From: DATKSS01 sp035533335
GTDB lineage: Bacteria > Chloroflexota > Dormibacteria > Dormibacterales > Dormibacteraceae
Assembly (NCBI GenBank): GCA_035533335.1
Contig: DATLUC010000031.1
Location: 55,503-119,502 of the forward strand
DNA: 64,000 bases
Direction: 5' to 3'
Shown here: positions 50,532 through 58,725 of the stretch, one piece after another
Numbering within the stretch: the stretch's first letter is position 1
Layout: each line of letters begins with the position of its first letter
The notes under the pieces: model-generated
The model's database searches: none
Told to the model about the DNA's origin: nothing
What the model saw: the letters and a program-made list of their open reading frames with translations, nothing else
Made by a program: the position numbers and the translations under genes

Positions 50532-52203
50532 GAGTAGGCCTGGACTGGGCCGCAGCGACCCCGGGCCGGGCGGTGACGTCGGGCTGGACGAGGTCTTTCG
50601 CCACCACTGGCGCCTCCTCCAGCTCTATCGCCGGGCCGTGGCCGGCGGCCTTGGCCCGACGCAGCGCGGCGCGCAGCCTGGGGATCTGCTCGCGCAGCGG
50701 CTGCTCGACCCAGTCGAAGGCGATGACCCTCTCGTTGACCTCCCAGAAGAGGCCATGATGCAGCGACTCCATGCGGTCCAGCGCGGCGTCGACGAAATCC
50801 GGCGGCGCCGCCACAATGCCTTCGATCAGGACGCGCGCCACGTCAGGATCGCCGGCGGCCATGGCCCAGAAGGTGAGCTTGGCCACACCTTTGAACAGGC
50901 CGTTCAGACCGATCGGTTTGGCGTTGGGGATCAGGTCGAGCAGGTTGCCGACGAGCAGGCGCGCCAGACGTCTCGAGACCTCGGCGTCCCGGGCCTGCGC
51001 CTCGATGGCCAGGTCCGCGACATCCTCTGCGGCGGCGCCGAAGATCGCGGGCATGCCGGCCTCGTCGAAGTGCCGCCCGTATCGGAGGAGATGTGCGGCG
51101 GCCTCCACGGCCAGGTCCGGCCGCCACTCGAGCGCACCGATCGCAAATCGCCGGTACTCGTTCATGATCCCCGACGCAAAGGTCGGTGCCGAGCGGTTGA
51201 TCGCCGCCCGCAAATAGGTGTTGAAGAATCGCATGGAGAGCTCGGCCGCCTCCGAGTCGCCCACGTCGATGGCGGCCAGACCGACATGGCGGGTGGCCAC
51301 CGCGATCGCATGCACCGCCTCCTTGCGGTGAAGCGGGGTGAGGCCGACCATGTCAACGAAGATCGACATGATCGAGTACGGGAACCAGGTCCCGGCGCGG
51401 TTGACCTCGGCGATGATCTGGTCGGACGCCCCCGGCAGGTCGGCGTGGCCGACCTTGAACCATTCGGGGCTGAACTTCTTCTTCCCGGTCATGTAATCCC
51501 TGGCGATGAACTGTCCTAGCACCTCGATGCTCATCACGCACACGGGCATGTCGCCGAGCTGGATGGAGCCGAAGGCGATGTCCGTCACCTGCGCGATAGA
51601 GGTCATCAGGGCGTCGCGCTCGCGCAGGTCTTTAGGCCTCTTCGCCGCGCTGCGAAGCTGGCGCGCGGCGCGGCGCATGATCCCGGCCACCAGCGTCTCA
51701 GCGCGCATCACCTCGAAGATGTAGCCGACATAGGGGAAGAGGGTCGCGAAGTTGAGGAGTGCCAGCACCACGGCGACGGCCACGCTCAGCTTGGGAAAGT
51801 ACGTGAGCGTCACCTCCGAGCGGACCAAGAAGGTATAAAGGATCGACGCCAGCGCAAAGCCCAGCACGAGCGCGTTCAAGGCGTTGCGTGTGAAGATCCC
51901 GATGATCCGGGGCGAATACCGCGAGGACGTCCCCTGGATCCCGAACATGACCGCGACGATGACGATGCTCAGCGTTACACCCTCCGCGCCGCCCGCGAGC
52001 GCCAGCGTGCCGGCCGCGGCGGAGGCGTCTGGGTTGAAGACATCCGTGAGAGTGCGGTAGTGAGCGTCGAGGACGCCGAAGAGGATGAACATCATCAAGG
52101 CGACGGATACCAGCGCAAGGCCGGAGAGCGCGGCGCCGGCCCAGCCGACCGACATCATTCGATCGGAATGGGCAGGCCCTCGATAGGACTTCTCTTCAGA
52201 CAT
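50506..52203 (-). CDS. DUF2254 membrane protein
   Basis: 565 residues. Four N-terminal helices (residues 20-180: WAGAALSGLALVSVALMMFI and similar) precede a long soluble helical region. The stretch GIQGTSSRYSPRIIGIFTRN after TM2 is typical of DUF2254. No function is established. The last 40 residues are Pro/Ala-rich and overlap the hemoglobin gene end. Confidence 0.78.
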   Translation of the reverse strand: MSEEKSYRGPAHSDRMMSVGWAGAALSGLALVSVALMMFILFGVLDAHYRTLTDVFNPDASAAAGTLALAGGAEGVTLSIVIVAVMFGIQGTSSRYSPRIIGIFTRNALNALVLGFALASILYTFLVRSEVTLTYFPKLSVAVAVVLALLNFATLFPYVGYIFEVMRAETLVAGIMRRAARQLRSAAKRPKDLRERDALMTSIAQVTDIAFGSIQLGDMPVCVMSIEVLGQFIARDYMTGKKKFSPEWFKVGHADLPGASDQIIAEVNRAGTWFPYSIMSIFVDMVGLTPLHRKEAVHAIAVATRHVGLAAIDVGDSEAAELSMRFFNTYLRAAINRSAPTFASGIMNEYRRFAIGALEWRPDLAVEAAAHLLRYGRHFDEAGMPAIFGAAAEDVADLAIEAQARDAEVSRRLARLLVGNLLDLIPNAKPIGLNGLFKGVAKLTFWAMAAGDPDVARVLIEGIVAAPPDFVDAALDRMESLHHGLFWEVNERVIAFDWVEQPLREQIPRLRAALRRAKAAGHGPAIELEEAPVVAKDLVQPDVTARPGVAAAQSRPTPSGSKQAD

Positions 52204-52260
52204 CAGGATCGACCCGGGAACACGGCCACGGCGATCCTAAGCAATCGGCACGCGGATAGC

Positions 52261-52266
52261 TAGAGT
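52261..52266 (+). promoter_or_regulatory. -10 box TAGAGT upstream of the HAD gene
   Basis: TAGAGT ends 7 nt before ATG 52274. Confidence 0.4.
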
Positions 52267-52273
52267 TGCGGCA

Positions 52274-52942
52274 ATGTTCAAGGCGATCGTCTTCGATTTC
52301 GACGGTCTGATCCTCGACACGGAGGGCCCGGTTTACCTTTCGTGGGTCGAGGTCTACCAGGCCCATGGGGAAGAGCTTCCTTTCGAGCGCTGGGTCCAGA
52401 TCGTGGGCTCGACTACGCTCGAGTTCCACCCCCAGCACCACCTCGAGGAGCGATTGGGCAGGCCGTTGCCCCAAGAGGTGCTCGACCGTCGCGTCGGCCG
52501 CCGCACCGAGCTCGTCCTCGCGGAGAAGGTGCTGCCAGGGGTGGTCGAGCTGATCGACGAGGCCCGTGCCACCGGCATCAAGCTCGGCGTAGCGTCCAGC
52601 TCAACGAGCGATTGGGTCAAGGGCCACCTGGCCCGGCTTGGAATCCTAAATCGGTTCGACTGCCTCCGTTGCCGGGACGACGTAGCGCACGCGAAACCGG
52701 AGCCTGACCTCTACCTGGCGGTCCTCGACTGCCTCGGCGTGGCTGCTGCTGATGCGTTTGCGATCGAGGACTCCCCCAACGGGATCGCGGCCGCCAAAAG
52801 TGCCGGGCTGCGGTGCGTCGCCATCCCCAACTCGATCACCTCAGGGCTGGACCTGTCGCAGGCAGACCTCGTGGTGGCGTCGCTGGCCGATCTCGCGCTG
52901 GCGGGGCTGGTCCAGGGGCTCAACCCGCAGAAGGCCGGTTAA
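52274..52942 (+). CDS. HAD-superfamily phosphatase/mutase
   Basis: 222 residues. HAD motifs: I, FDFDGLILDTEGP; II, LGVASSSTSDWVKGHL; III/IV, KPEPDLYLAVLDCLG with AIEDSPNGIAAAKSAG. The helical cap fits beta-phosphoglucomutase or GS1-like phosphatases. It is followed 11 nt later by the phosphofructokinase gene, so a sugar-phosphate substrate is likely. Confidence 0.87.
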   Translation: MFKAIVFDFDGLILDTEGPVYLSWVEVYQAHGEELPFERWVQIVGSTTLEFHPQHHLEERLGRPLPQEVLDRRVGRRTELVLAEKVLPGVVELIDEARATGIKLGVASSSTSDWVKGHLARLGILNRFDCLRCRDDVAHAKPEPDLYLAVLDCLGVAAADAFAIEDSPNGIAAAKSAGLRCVAIPNSITSGLDLSQADLVVASLADLALAGLVQGLNPQKAG

Positions 52943-52945
52943 CCT
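52940..52945 (+). promoter_or_regulatory. -10 box TAACCT upstream of the phosphofructokinase gene
   Basis: TAACCT overlaps the stop codon of the HAD gene and ends 8 nt before ATG 52954, so the kinase can be transcribed on its own. Confidence 0.4.
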
Positions 52946-52953
52946 ATCTGCAG

Positions 52954-53988
52954 ATGCGCATTGGAGTGCTTACCGGCGGTGGCGACGCGCCCGGCCTGAA
53001 CGCGGCGATCCGGGCGGTGGCCCGACGGTCTTTCCAGCTGGGACACCAGCTCAGCGGAGTCAAGAACGGGTGGGCGGGATGCCTCGAAGAAGGCCTGATC
53101 GAAGAGCTGACGCCGGCGGACGTGCGCGGCATCCTTCCGCTCGGCGGCACCATTCTCGGCACGTCGCGCACCAACCCGCTCAAGGAAAAGAACGGGATCG
53201 CGCGAGTCATCGCCGCCCTGAAGCACAACGGCATCGACGCCCTGGTGCCCATCGGCGGCGACGACACGCTCAGCGTCGCGGCCGCTCTGCACGCTGCCGG
53301 TTTCCAGACCGTCGGGGTCCCGAAGACGATCGACAACGACCTCTCGTTGACCGAGTTCTGCATCGGGTTCGACACCGCTGTCGGCGTGGTCACCGAAGCG
53401 CTTGACCGGCTCCATACGACCGCCTCCGCCCACCACCGCGTGATGGTGGTCGAGGTCATGGGACGCGACACCGGCTGGGTCGGCCTGACCGGCGGCCTTG
53501 CCGGCGGCGCAGACCTCATAATCATCCCCGAGTTCCCCTCCACCCTCGCCGAGGTCGTCGCCCACCTCTATCGGCGGCGGGGCGACGGCAAGCTCTTCAG
53601 CATCATCGTGGTCGCCGAGGGCGCAAAGTTCGCGGACCTGGACCAGGAACAGGACAGCCAGTCGGAGAAGGACGCGTTCGGCCACGTCAGGCTGTCCAAG
53701 CGCGGCATCGGCGATCTCCTTGCCGGGAGCGTCGAAGCTGAGACAGGTTTCGAGACCAGGGTCACGGTGCTTGGCCACCTGCAGCGAGGCGGGTCACCGT
53801 CCCCGACCGACCGGCTGTGGGCGACGCGCCTTGGCGTCGCGGCGGTCGAGCTCATCGCGGCCGGCAAGAGCGGGGTGATCCCGATCCGCCGCAACGGCGA
53901 CGTCGAGGTCGTTCCGCTGGCGGATGTGGTCAAGGAGACTCGCCGCGTACCCAGGGAGCTTTACGACCTCAGCCGAGTCTTCGAGTAG
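52954..53988 (+). CDS. pfkA: 6-phosphofructokinase with PPi-type active site
   Basis: 344 residues from ATG 52954. It phosphorylates fructose 6-phosphate at C1. The phosphoryl-donor loop is GGDDT with Asp104 where ATP enzymes have Gly, and the next loop is PKTIDND with Lys124 where ATP enzymes have Gly. Both changes mark pyrophosphate-dependent or mixed-donor PFKs. Other motifs: VLTGGGDAPGLNA, MGRDTGW and LGHLQRGGSPS. The gene symbol denotes the family rather than the donor. Confidence 0.88.
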   Translation: MRIGVLTGGGDAPGLNAAIRAVARRSFQLGHQLSGVKNGWAGCLEEGLIEELTPADVRGILPLGGTILGTSRTNPLKEKNGIARVIAALKHNGIDALVPIGGDDTLSVAAALHAAGFQTVGVPKTIDNDLSLTEFCIGFDTAVGVVTEALDRLHTTASAHHRVMVVEVMGRDTGWVGLTGGLAGGADLIIIPEFPSTLAEVVAHLYRRRGDGKLFSIIVVAEGAKFADLDQEQDSQSEKDAFGHVRLSKRGIGDLLAGSVEAETGFETRVTVLGHLQRGGSPSPTDRLWATRLGVAAVELIAAGKSGVIPIRRNGDVEVVPLADVVKETRRVPRELYDLSRVFE

Positions 53989-53997
53989 CCAGCGGCG

Positions 53998-54582
53998 ATG
54001 GCCCCCTCTCGCAAGAAGAAGATGCTCGACCTCGCGGGCACAGGCGACGATGGGAGCACCGGGCTGCTCGGCGGCGGACGGGCCTCGAAGGACGATGCGC
54101 GGATCGAGGCGTTCGGTACCGTCGATGAGGCTTCGAGCGCCCTCGGGCTGGCCAAGGCGCTCACGGCCCAACCGCGGGTCCGCGCGATCTGCGAGGAGTT
54201 GCAGCGGGGCCTTTACTCGGTTGGCGCCGAGCTCGGCACGAACCCCGCCGCCGAAGTCGCCTTCGTCACGACCAAGCAAGCCGACGTCACCCGGCTCGAC
54301 GAGCTGATCACCGAGCTGGAGTCAGTGGTCGCCATGCCGGACGGCTTCATCCTCCCAGGTGCGACGCCGGCTTCCGGCGCGCTCGACCTGGCGCGTGCGA
54401 TCGTGCGCCGCGCAGAGCGCCGCTGCGTCTCCCTGGAAAGGGCGCGCGGGCTGGCCAACCCCGAGGTCCGGCGCTGGCTGAACCGCTTGAGCCTCCTGCT
54501 TTTCGTCGTCGGCCGCTACGAGGAAGGTCTCAGCGGCCGGCCCGCCAAGCCCGCGAAGACGACTCGGGCACGCTCCGGCTAA
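53998..54582 (+). CDS. Cob(I)alamin adenosyltransferase, PduO type
   Basis: 194 residues. The N-terminal TGDDGSTGLLGGGRASKDD is the ATP-binding loop; FGTVDEASSALGLAKAL and LARAIVRRAERRCVSLER with the conserved Arg cluster complete the family pattern. It makes adenosylcobalamin. It starts 9 nt after the phosphofructokinase gene. Local context gives no B12-dependent enzyme. Confidence 0.9.
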   Translation: MAPSRKKKMLDLAGTGDDGSTGLLGGGRASKDDARIEAFGTVDEASSALGLAKALTAQPRVRAICEELQRGLYSVGAELGTNPAAEVAFVTTKQADVTRLDELITELESVVAMPDGFILPGATPASGALDLARAIVRRAERRCVSLERARGLANPEVRRWLNRLSLLLFVVGRYEEGLSGRPAKPAKTTRARSG

Positions 54583-54594
54583 GCTTCGGAAAGG

Positions 54595-55530
54595 GTGGCT
54601 CCTGTGGTCGAGGTGGTGGTGGCCCTCCTTGTTCTGCTGCTGGTGTACGTCGGTCTTTCGTACCAGCTCTACCGGCGCGCTTTCGTGCCCGCGCGGCCAC
54701 AGGTGATGGACGATTTCGCCTTCACGCCGTTCGAGTTCCAGGCCGACTACGAGGAGGTCGAGCTCGTGACCGCCGACGGCGTGGCCTTTGGCGCCTGGCA
54801 TTTCCGCCAGCCGGGTTCGCCGCAGACGGTGATCGTGTCCGGCGGACATAAAGGACAGCGCCAGGGCACGCTCGGGGTCACGGTCGCCCTGTGGCGCAAG
54901 GGCTTCAACGTGATCACCTATTCCTATCGCGGCATGCCCGGCAGCGACACGGCGCCGGTCACCTTTGGGATCAAAGAGGTCCTCGAGCTGCAGGCGGTGA
55001 TCGCTTTCGCGCGCAAGCGCATCCCGAACGCCCGCATCGGCCTGCTCGGATACTCGATGGGCGCCGTCGTGTCCTTGCTCGGAGCGGCGGGCGAGCCGGG
55101 CGTGCAGGCGCTCGTCCTGGACAGCCCATTCAGCGATCTTCGACGCCTCCTGGTCGAGAACGTCGGCAACGCGAGCAAGCTGCCGGGCGCGCCGTTCGTC
55201 TGGCTCGCGGGCGTGATGCTCTGGATGCGGACCCGCTGCCGCATCTCGGAATGCCGCCCCATCGACGTGCTCAGCTCACTCGAGCCGCGGCCGCTCTTCT
55301 TCATCCACGGGGGGGCGGACGCCATCACCTCCGTCAACCACAGCCGCCGCCTTTACGACGCCTACCGCGGGCCGCGCGAGATCTGGATCGTGCAGGGCGC
55401 GCCACACACCGGCGCCTACTTCGCCGACCGACCCCTTTACGTCGAACGTGTCGCGGGCTTTTTTGCCCGCCACCTCGGCCTGGACGTCAGCGGCCATCTC
55501 CGACTGGTGGAAGAGGAAGAAGTTTCCTAG
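54595..55530 (+). CDS. Membrane-anchored alpha/beta hydrolase
   Basis: 311 residues from GTG. One N-terminal helix (VVEVVVALLVLLLVYVGLSY) anchors the protein. The hydrolase core has oxyanion motif VSGGHKGQRQG, nucleophile elbow LGYSMGAVVS (Ser about 154), Asp in FIHGGADAITSV and His in APHTGAYFAD. It resembles serine aminopeptidase/BAAT-type lipases; the substrate is unknown. It follows the cobalamin gene by 12 nt. Confidence 0.82.
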   Translation: MAPVVEVVVALLVLLLVYVGLSYQLYRRAFVPARPQVMDDFAFTPFEFQADYEEVELVTADGVAFGAWHFRQPGSPQTVIVSGGHKGQRQGTLGVTVALWRKGFNVITYSYRGMPGSDTAPVTFGIKEVLELQAVIAFARKRIPNARIGLLGYSMGAVVSLLGAAGEPGVQALVLDSPFSDLRRLLVENVGNASKLPGAPFVWLAGVMLWMRTRCRISECRPIDVLSSLEPRPLFFIHGGADAITSVNHSRRLYDAYRGPREIWIVQGAPHTGAYFADRPLYVERVAGFFARHLGLDVSGHLRLVEEEEVS

Positions 55531-55553
55531 GGGGTCGCGCCCGTCTGAGCCGG

Positions 55554-56441
55554 CTATCGCGCCAGGGTGCTTCCCATCAGGATTCCGTTCGCCCAGTAAT
55601 GGCCGGTCGGACCGGCCGGCAGCAGGTCGTACGTGCGGTCACCGGAATACGGCAAGAGCTCCCAGAGCGTGATGGTCGAGCCGTCCAGCTGGTCGCCGGC
55701 CTGGAGCTCGCCGGCCTCGCGCCCGTCAGCCGTCGGGTGGCCGGGCGAAACCAGCAGCTCGCGGCCGTCGGCCAGCTTGAGATGGACCATGAGATGGCCG
55801 GGCGGCACAGCCATGCTGCCGATCTGGACCACCGGGGCGGCCATGCGGGCGCCGGCGGCTGTCTGGGTCCAGACCACCATGCCGGGCCTCACATCGGTCA
55901 CCCGAACCGCGCCATTGGGGGTCGAGATCATCGTGGAGGCGGCAAGGCAGATCGGGCACATCGGAGGCCCGGTGGGCGTCCGCGAGCTCACGGTGACGAG
56001 GCCGTCGACCCGCACGATCCCCCCGACCATCTGGTAGCCGGCCGTGGCGCCGGTCGCCTGGACGCGGTACTGGAAAGAGTCGTCCGCGCCGGCGGTCGTC
56101 AGCGTCAGAGCGCGCAGCAGCTTCCACGCGCGGTAGAGCACCAGCTTCTGCGCGTCGGTGAGCTCACCCTGCGGCAGGCCTTCGTGGGCGACGATCGCCG
56201 TGTACGCCTCGGCGTCTGCTTTGATCGCCGGGTACTGAGCGATCGCGTTCGCCTGCTCGCCGCCCTCGCGAGCGATGGGATAGAAATCTGGGTCGCAGTA
56301 CACCGGTTTGCCGGCCGCGTCCATGACCTTGAACTCGAGCTGGCTGGTGGTCAGGGGGCTTCCGGCGACGGGCGCCGGGTTAGGGGTGATCGCGCCGCAA
56401 GCTGCGCAGACCAGGACGAGCAGCGCCAGTGCCGTCTTCAT
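55554..56441 (-). CDS. Lipoprotein with C-terminal Hint (hedgehog/intein) domain
   Basis: 295 residues from ATG 56441, with lipobox VCAAC. Residues 25-165 form a novel extracellular region. Then CPICLAASTMISTPNGAVRV begins a Hint domain: the Cys-Leu-Ala start, VTDVRPGMVVWTQ, and a block B-like VSPGHPTADG. The C-terminal splice motif is replaced by GHYWANGILMGS, so full splicing is unlikely but N-terminal self-cleavage as in hedgehog proteins is possible. It is convergent with the alpha/beta hydrolase gene and divergent from the MoxR operon. Confidence 0.7.
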   Translation of the reverse strand: MKTALALLVLVCAACGAITPNPAPVAGSPLTTSQLEFKVMDAAGKPVYCDPDFYPIAREGGEQANAIAQYPAIKADAEAYTAIVAHEGLPQGELTDAQKLVLYRAWKLLRALTLTTAGADDSFQYRVQATGATAGYQMVGGIVRVDGLVTVSSRTPTGPPMCPICLAASTMISTPNGAVRVTDVRPGMVVWTQTAAGARMAAPVVQIGSMAVPPGHLMVHLKLADGRELLVSPGHPTADGREAGELQAGDQLDGSTITLWELLPYSGDRTYDLLPAGPTGHYWANGILMGSTLAR

Positions 56442-56546
56442 CTCACCAATCGACACGCCGGCGCGCGACGCCAGGTAACGCGGACGCGAAACCAAATGTC
56501 ACCCTCACGCGTATTCAACTGACATGGAAGGGCAACATGGCGAACC

Positions 56547-56552
56547 TATAAT
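56547..56552 (+). promoter_or_regulatory. -10 box TATAAT of the MoxR operon
   Basis: A perfect TATAAT ends 7 nt before GTG 56560. It is the best -10 match in the window and argues that translation starts at the GTG, not at ATG 56524 in the same frame. Confidence 0.6.
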
Positions 56553-56559
56553 CGCCCCA

Positions 56560-57519
56560 GTGAGGGGAGCCGACGTCATAACGCGGGTTGCCGACGCCTT
56601 CATGGCCAACGTCAGCCGGGCGATCGTGAACAAGGAAGGCGAGATCCGGCTGTGCCTGGTCACGCTGCTGTGCCAGGGGCACCTCCTGATCGAGGACGTC
56701 CCGGGGGTCGGCAAGACGATGCTCGCCAAGTCCCTCGCGCGATCCCTGGACTGCTCGTTCCGCCGCATCCAGTTCACGCCCGACCTCCTGCCTTCCGACG
56801 TGACGGGCGTGCGCGCCTTCAACCAGAAGCTCAACGACTTCGAGTTCCGGCCGGGGCCGGTCTTCGCGCAGATCCTGCTCGCCGACGAGATCAACCGCGC
56901 CAGCCCCAAGACGCAGGCGGCGCTGCTCGAGGCGATGGAGGAGCGCCAGGTCACCATCGACGGTGAGACGCACCCGCTGCCCAAACCCTTCATGGTCATG
57001 GCGACGCAGAACCCGGTCGAGTACTCGGGCACGTTTCCACTGCCCGAGGCGCAGCTCGACCGCTTCTTGATGAAGGTGAGGCTTGGCTACCTTTCGGAAA
57101 AGGAGGAGGCCAACCTCCTGAAGCAGCACAAGGTCGAGTCCCCGATGCTGGAGCTCCAGCCGGTGGTGTCGCCCAACGAGCTCAAAGCGGCCCAGCTGGC
57201 GGTCCGGGAGGTCTTCGTCAAGCCGGAGTTGAGGGACTACATCGCGCGCCTGGTCGGCCGCACGCGCGGCAACCCCGAGGTGGCCCTTGGGGCGAGCACG
57301 CGCGGCACGCTGAACCTCTTTCACGCGAGCCAGGCGCTGGCCGCGGTGCTGGGCCGCAGCTATGTGCTGCCCGACGACATCAAAACCCTGGCCGAGCCGG
57401 TGCTCGCGCACCGCATCATCCTCCGCCCCAACGCCGAGATGCAGGGGCAGAGCGCGGGCAAGCTCATCACCGGCCTGCTGGAGCGCGAGCACGTGCCCCA
57501 GATGGCGTACGACGGATAG
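56560..57519 (+). CDS. MoxR-family AAA+ ATPase
   Basis: 319 residues. Walker A is EDVPGVGKTMLAKSLAR (about 46-62), Walker B ILLADEINRASPKTQAALLE, and sensor 1 MATQNPVEYSGTFPLPEAQL. MoxR proteins act as chaperones, often for metal or cofactor insertion or for partners carrying VWA domains. It is the first gene of the MoxR-DUF58-TgpA operon, the standard combination for an envelope-associated transglutaminase system. Confidence 0.92.
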   Translation: MRGADVITRVADAFMANVSRAIVNKEGEIRLCLVTLLCQGHLLIEDVPGVGKTMLAKSLARSLDCSFRRIQFTPDLLPSDVTGVRAFNQKLNDFEFRPGPVFAQILLADEINRASPKTQAALLEAMEERQVTIDGETHPLPKPFMVMATQNPVEYSGTFPLPEAQLDRFLMKVRLGYLSEKEEANLLKQHKVESPMLELQPVVSPNELKAAQLAVREVFVKPELRDYIARLVGRTRGNPEVALGASTRGTLNLFHASQALAAVLGRSYVLPDDIKTLAEPVLAHRIILRPNAEMQGQSAGKLITGLLEREHVPQMAYDG

Positions 57520-57534
57520 CAGCGGTCCGGGCAC

Positions 57535-58725
57535 ATGAGCAAGGTTGCTCTGGCCGCCGCCCTGGGTCTGCTCCTCTTCTTCACGTACCTGACCGCGGTT
57601 CGCCCGGCTTACGCGTTCGCGTACGCGCTCTGCCTGCTCTTCCTGGTCGCCTGGGCCTGGCCCCGGCTGGCGATCCGCGGGATGAGCCTGACCCGGCGAC
57701 TCGACCCGGGCACCCCGACCGTCGGCGAGGCGTTCGAAGAGGTCTTCGAGGTGCGGCGCAAGGGCTGGGTCCCCGCGCCGTGGGTCGAGGTCCGAGACCT
57801 CAGCCAGATTCCCGACTACCAGCCGGGGCGCGTGGTCTCGATCGGGAACGAGACCGTGAAGTGGAAGGCCCGTGGGGTGTACCGCAGACGGGGCTGGATG
57901 GCATTCGGGCCCACCTTGCTGCGGGTACGCGAGCCGTTCGGCCTGTTCGAGCGCGACTGGAAGCTCACTCAGAAGACATCGGTGCTCGTGTATCCACGCG
58001 TCCGGCCCATCCCCGACCTTCTGACGCCGAGCGCGCAGCAGGTAGGCAGCTCCCAGAGCCTGGGGGCGTGGGCCGACTACCCGCCGGAAACCGGCGGCGT
58101 ACGCGACTACACGACCGGCGACAGCTTCGGGCGCATCCACTGGGCCCTTTCGGCGCGACACCAGAGGCTGATGTCGAAGACATTCGAGCAGCCGCTCACC
58201 ACCGACCTGTGGATCCTGCTCGACCTGGACCGCAACGTCCACCACGGTGATGGTGAGGAGTCCACGGTCGAATACGCGGTCAGCCTCGCCGCGTCAATGG
58301 CCTCCCAGATCCACGCTCGTGGCCGGCAGGTGGGCTTGATCGCCAACGACGCCAAGGGCACCGTCCTCGAACCGCACCGCGCGGTCCGCCAGGACCGCCT
58401 CATCCTCGACTACCTGGCCGTCGCCCAGGCGGACGGCCGCACGCCTCTGACCCAGACCCTCGCGTGGGACAAGATCCGCCGGCTGCCGCGGCGGGCGATC
58501 GCGGTCATCACCCCCAGCGCCGACCCAGGCTGGGTGCGCCTGCTGCAGGCGGTTCGCGGCCGGCGCTCGACGATGATCGTGTTCTACATCGACGTGGCGA
58601 GCTTCGGCGGACCGGACCAGAACCCGAGCTTCGACCTCGGCCAGGACGTCGACCTGTACGTCGTGCGCCAAGGCGACGATTTCGCGCGACTCATGAGGAC
58701 AAGAGATGCAATCCGCCTCGCCTAG
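57535..58725 (+). CDS. DUF58-domain membrane protein
   Basis: 396 residues. Two N-terminal helices (VALAAALGLLLFFTYLTAVR, AYALCLLFLVAWAW) are followed by a beta domain and the DUF58 signature GGVRDYTTGDSFGRIHW, with LWILLDLDRN at the VWA-like metal site. These proteins accompany MoxR and TgpA. The TgpA start overlaps its last 20 nt, so they are translationally linked. Confidence 0.9.
   Translation: MSKVALAAALGLLLFFTYLTAVRPAYAFAYALCLLFLVAWAWPRLAIRGMSLTRRLDPGTPTVGEAFEEVFEVRRKGWVPAPWVEVRDLSQIPDYQPGRVVSIGNETVKWKARGVYRRRGWMAFGPTLLRVREPFGLFERDWKLTQKTSVLVYPRVRPIPDLLTPSAQQVGSSQSLGAWADYPPETGGVRDYTTGDSFGRIHWALSARHQRLMSKTFEQPLTTDLWILLDLDRNVHHGDGEESTVEYAVSLAASMASQIHARGRQVGLIANDAKGTVLEPHRAVRQDRLILDYLAVAQADGRTPLTQTLAWDKIRRLPRRAIAVITPSADPGWVRLLQAVRGRRSTMIVFYIDVASFGGPDQNPSFDLGQDVDLYVVRQGDDFARLMRTRDAIRLA

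Noticed and set aside
54891..56522. 543-codon plus-strand frame over the hydrolase and Hint genes
   Set aside because: It runs antisense through the Hint lipoprotein and out of frame through the hydrolase; composition is shadow-like.
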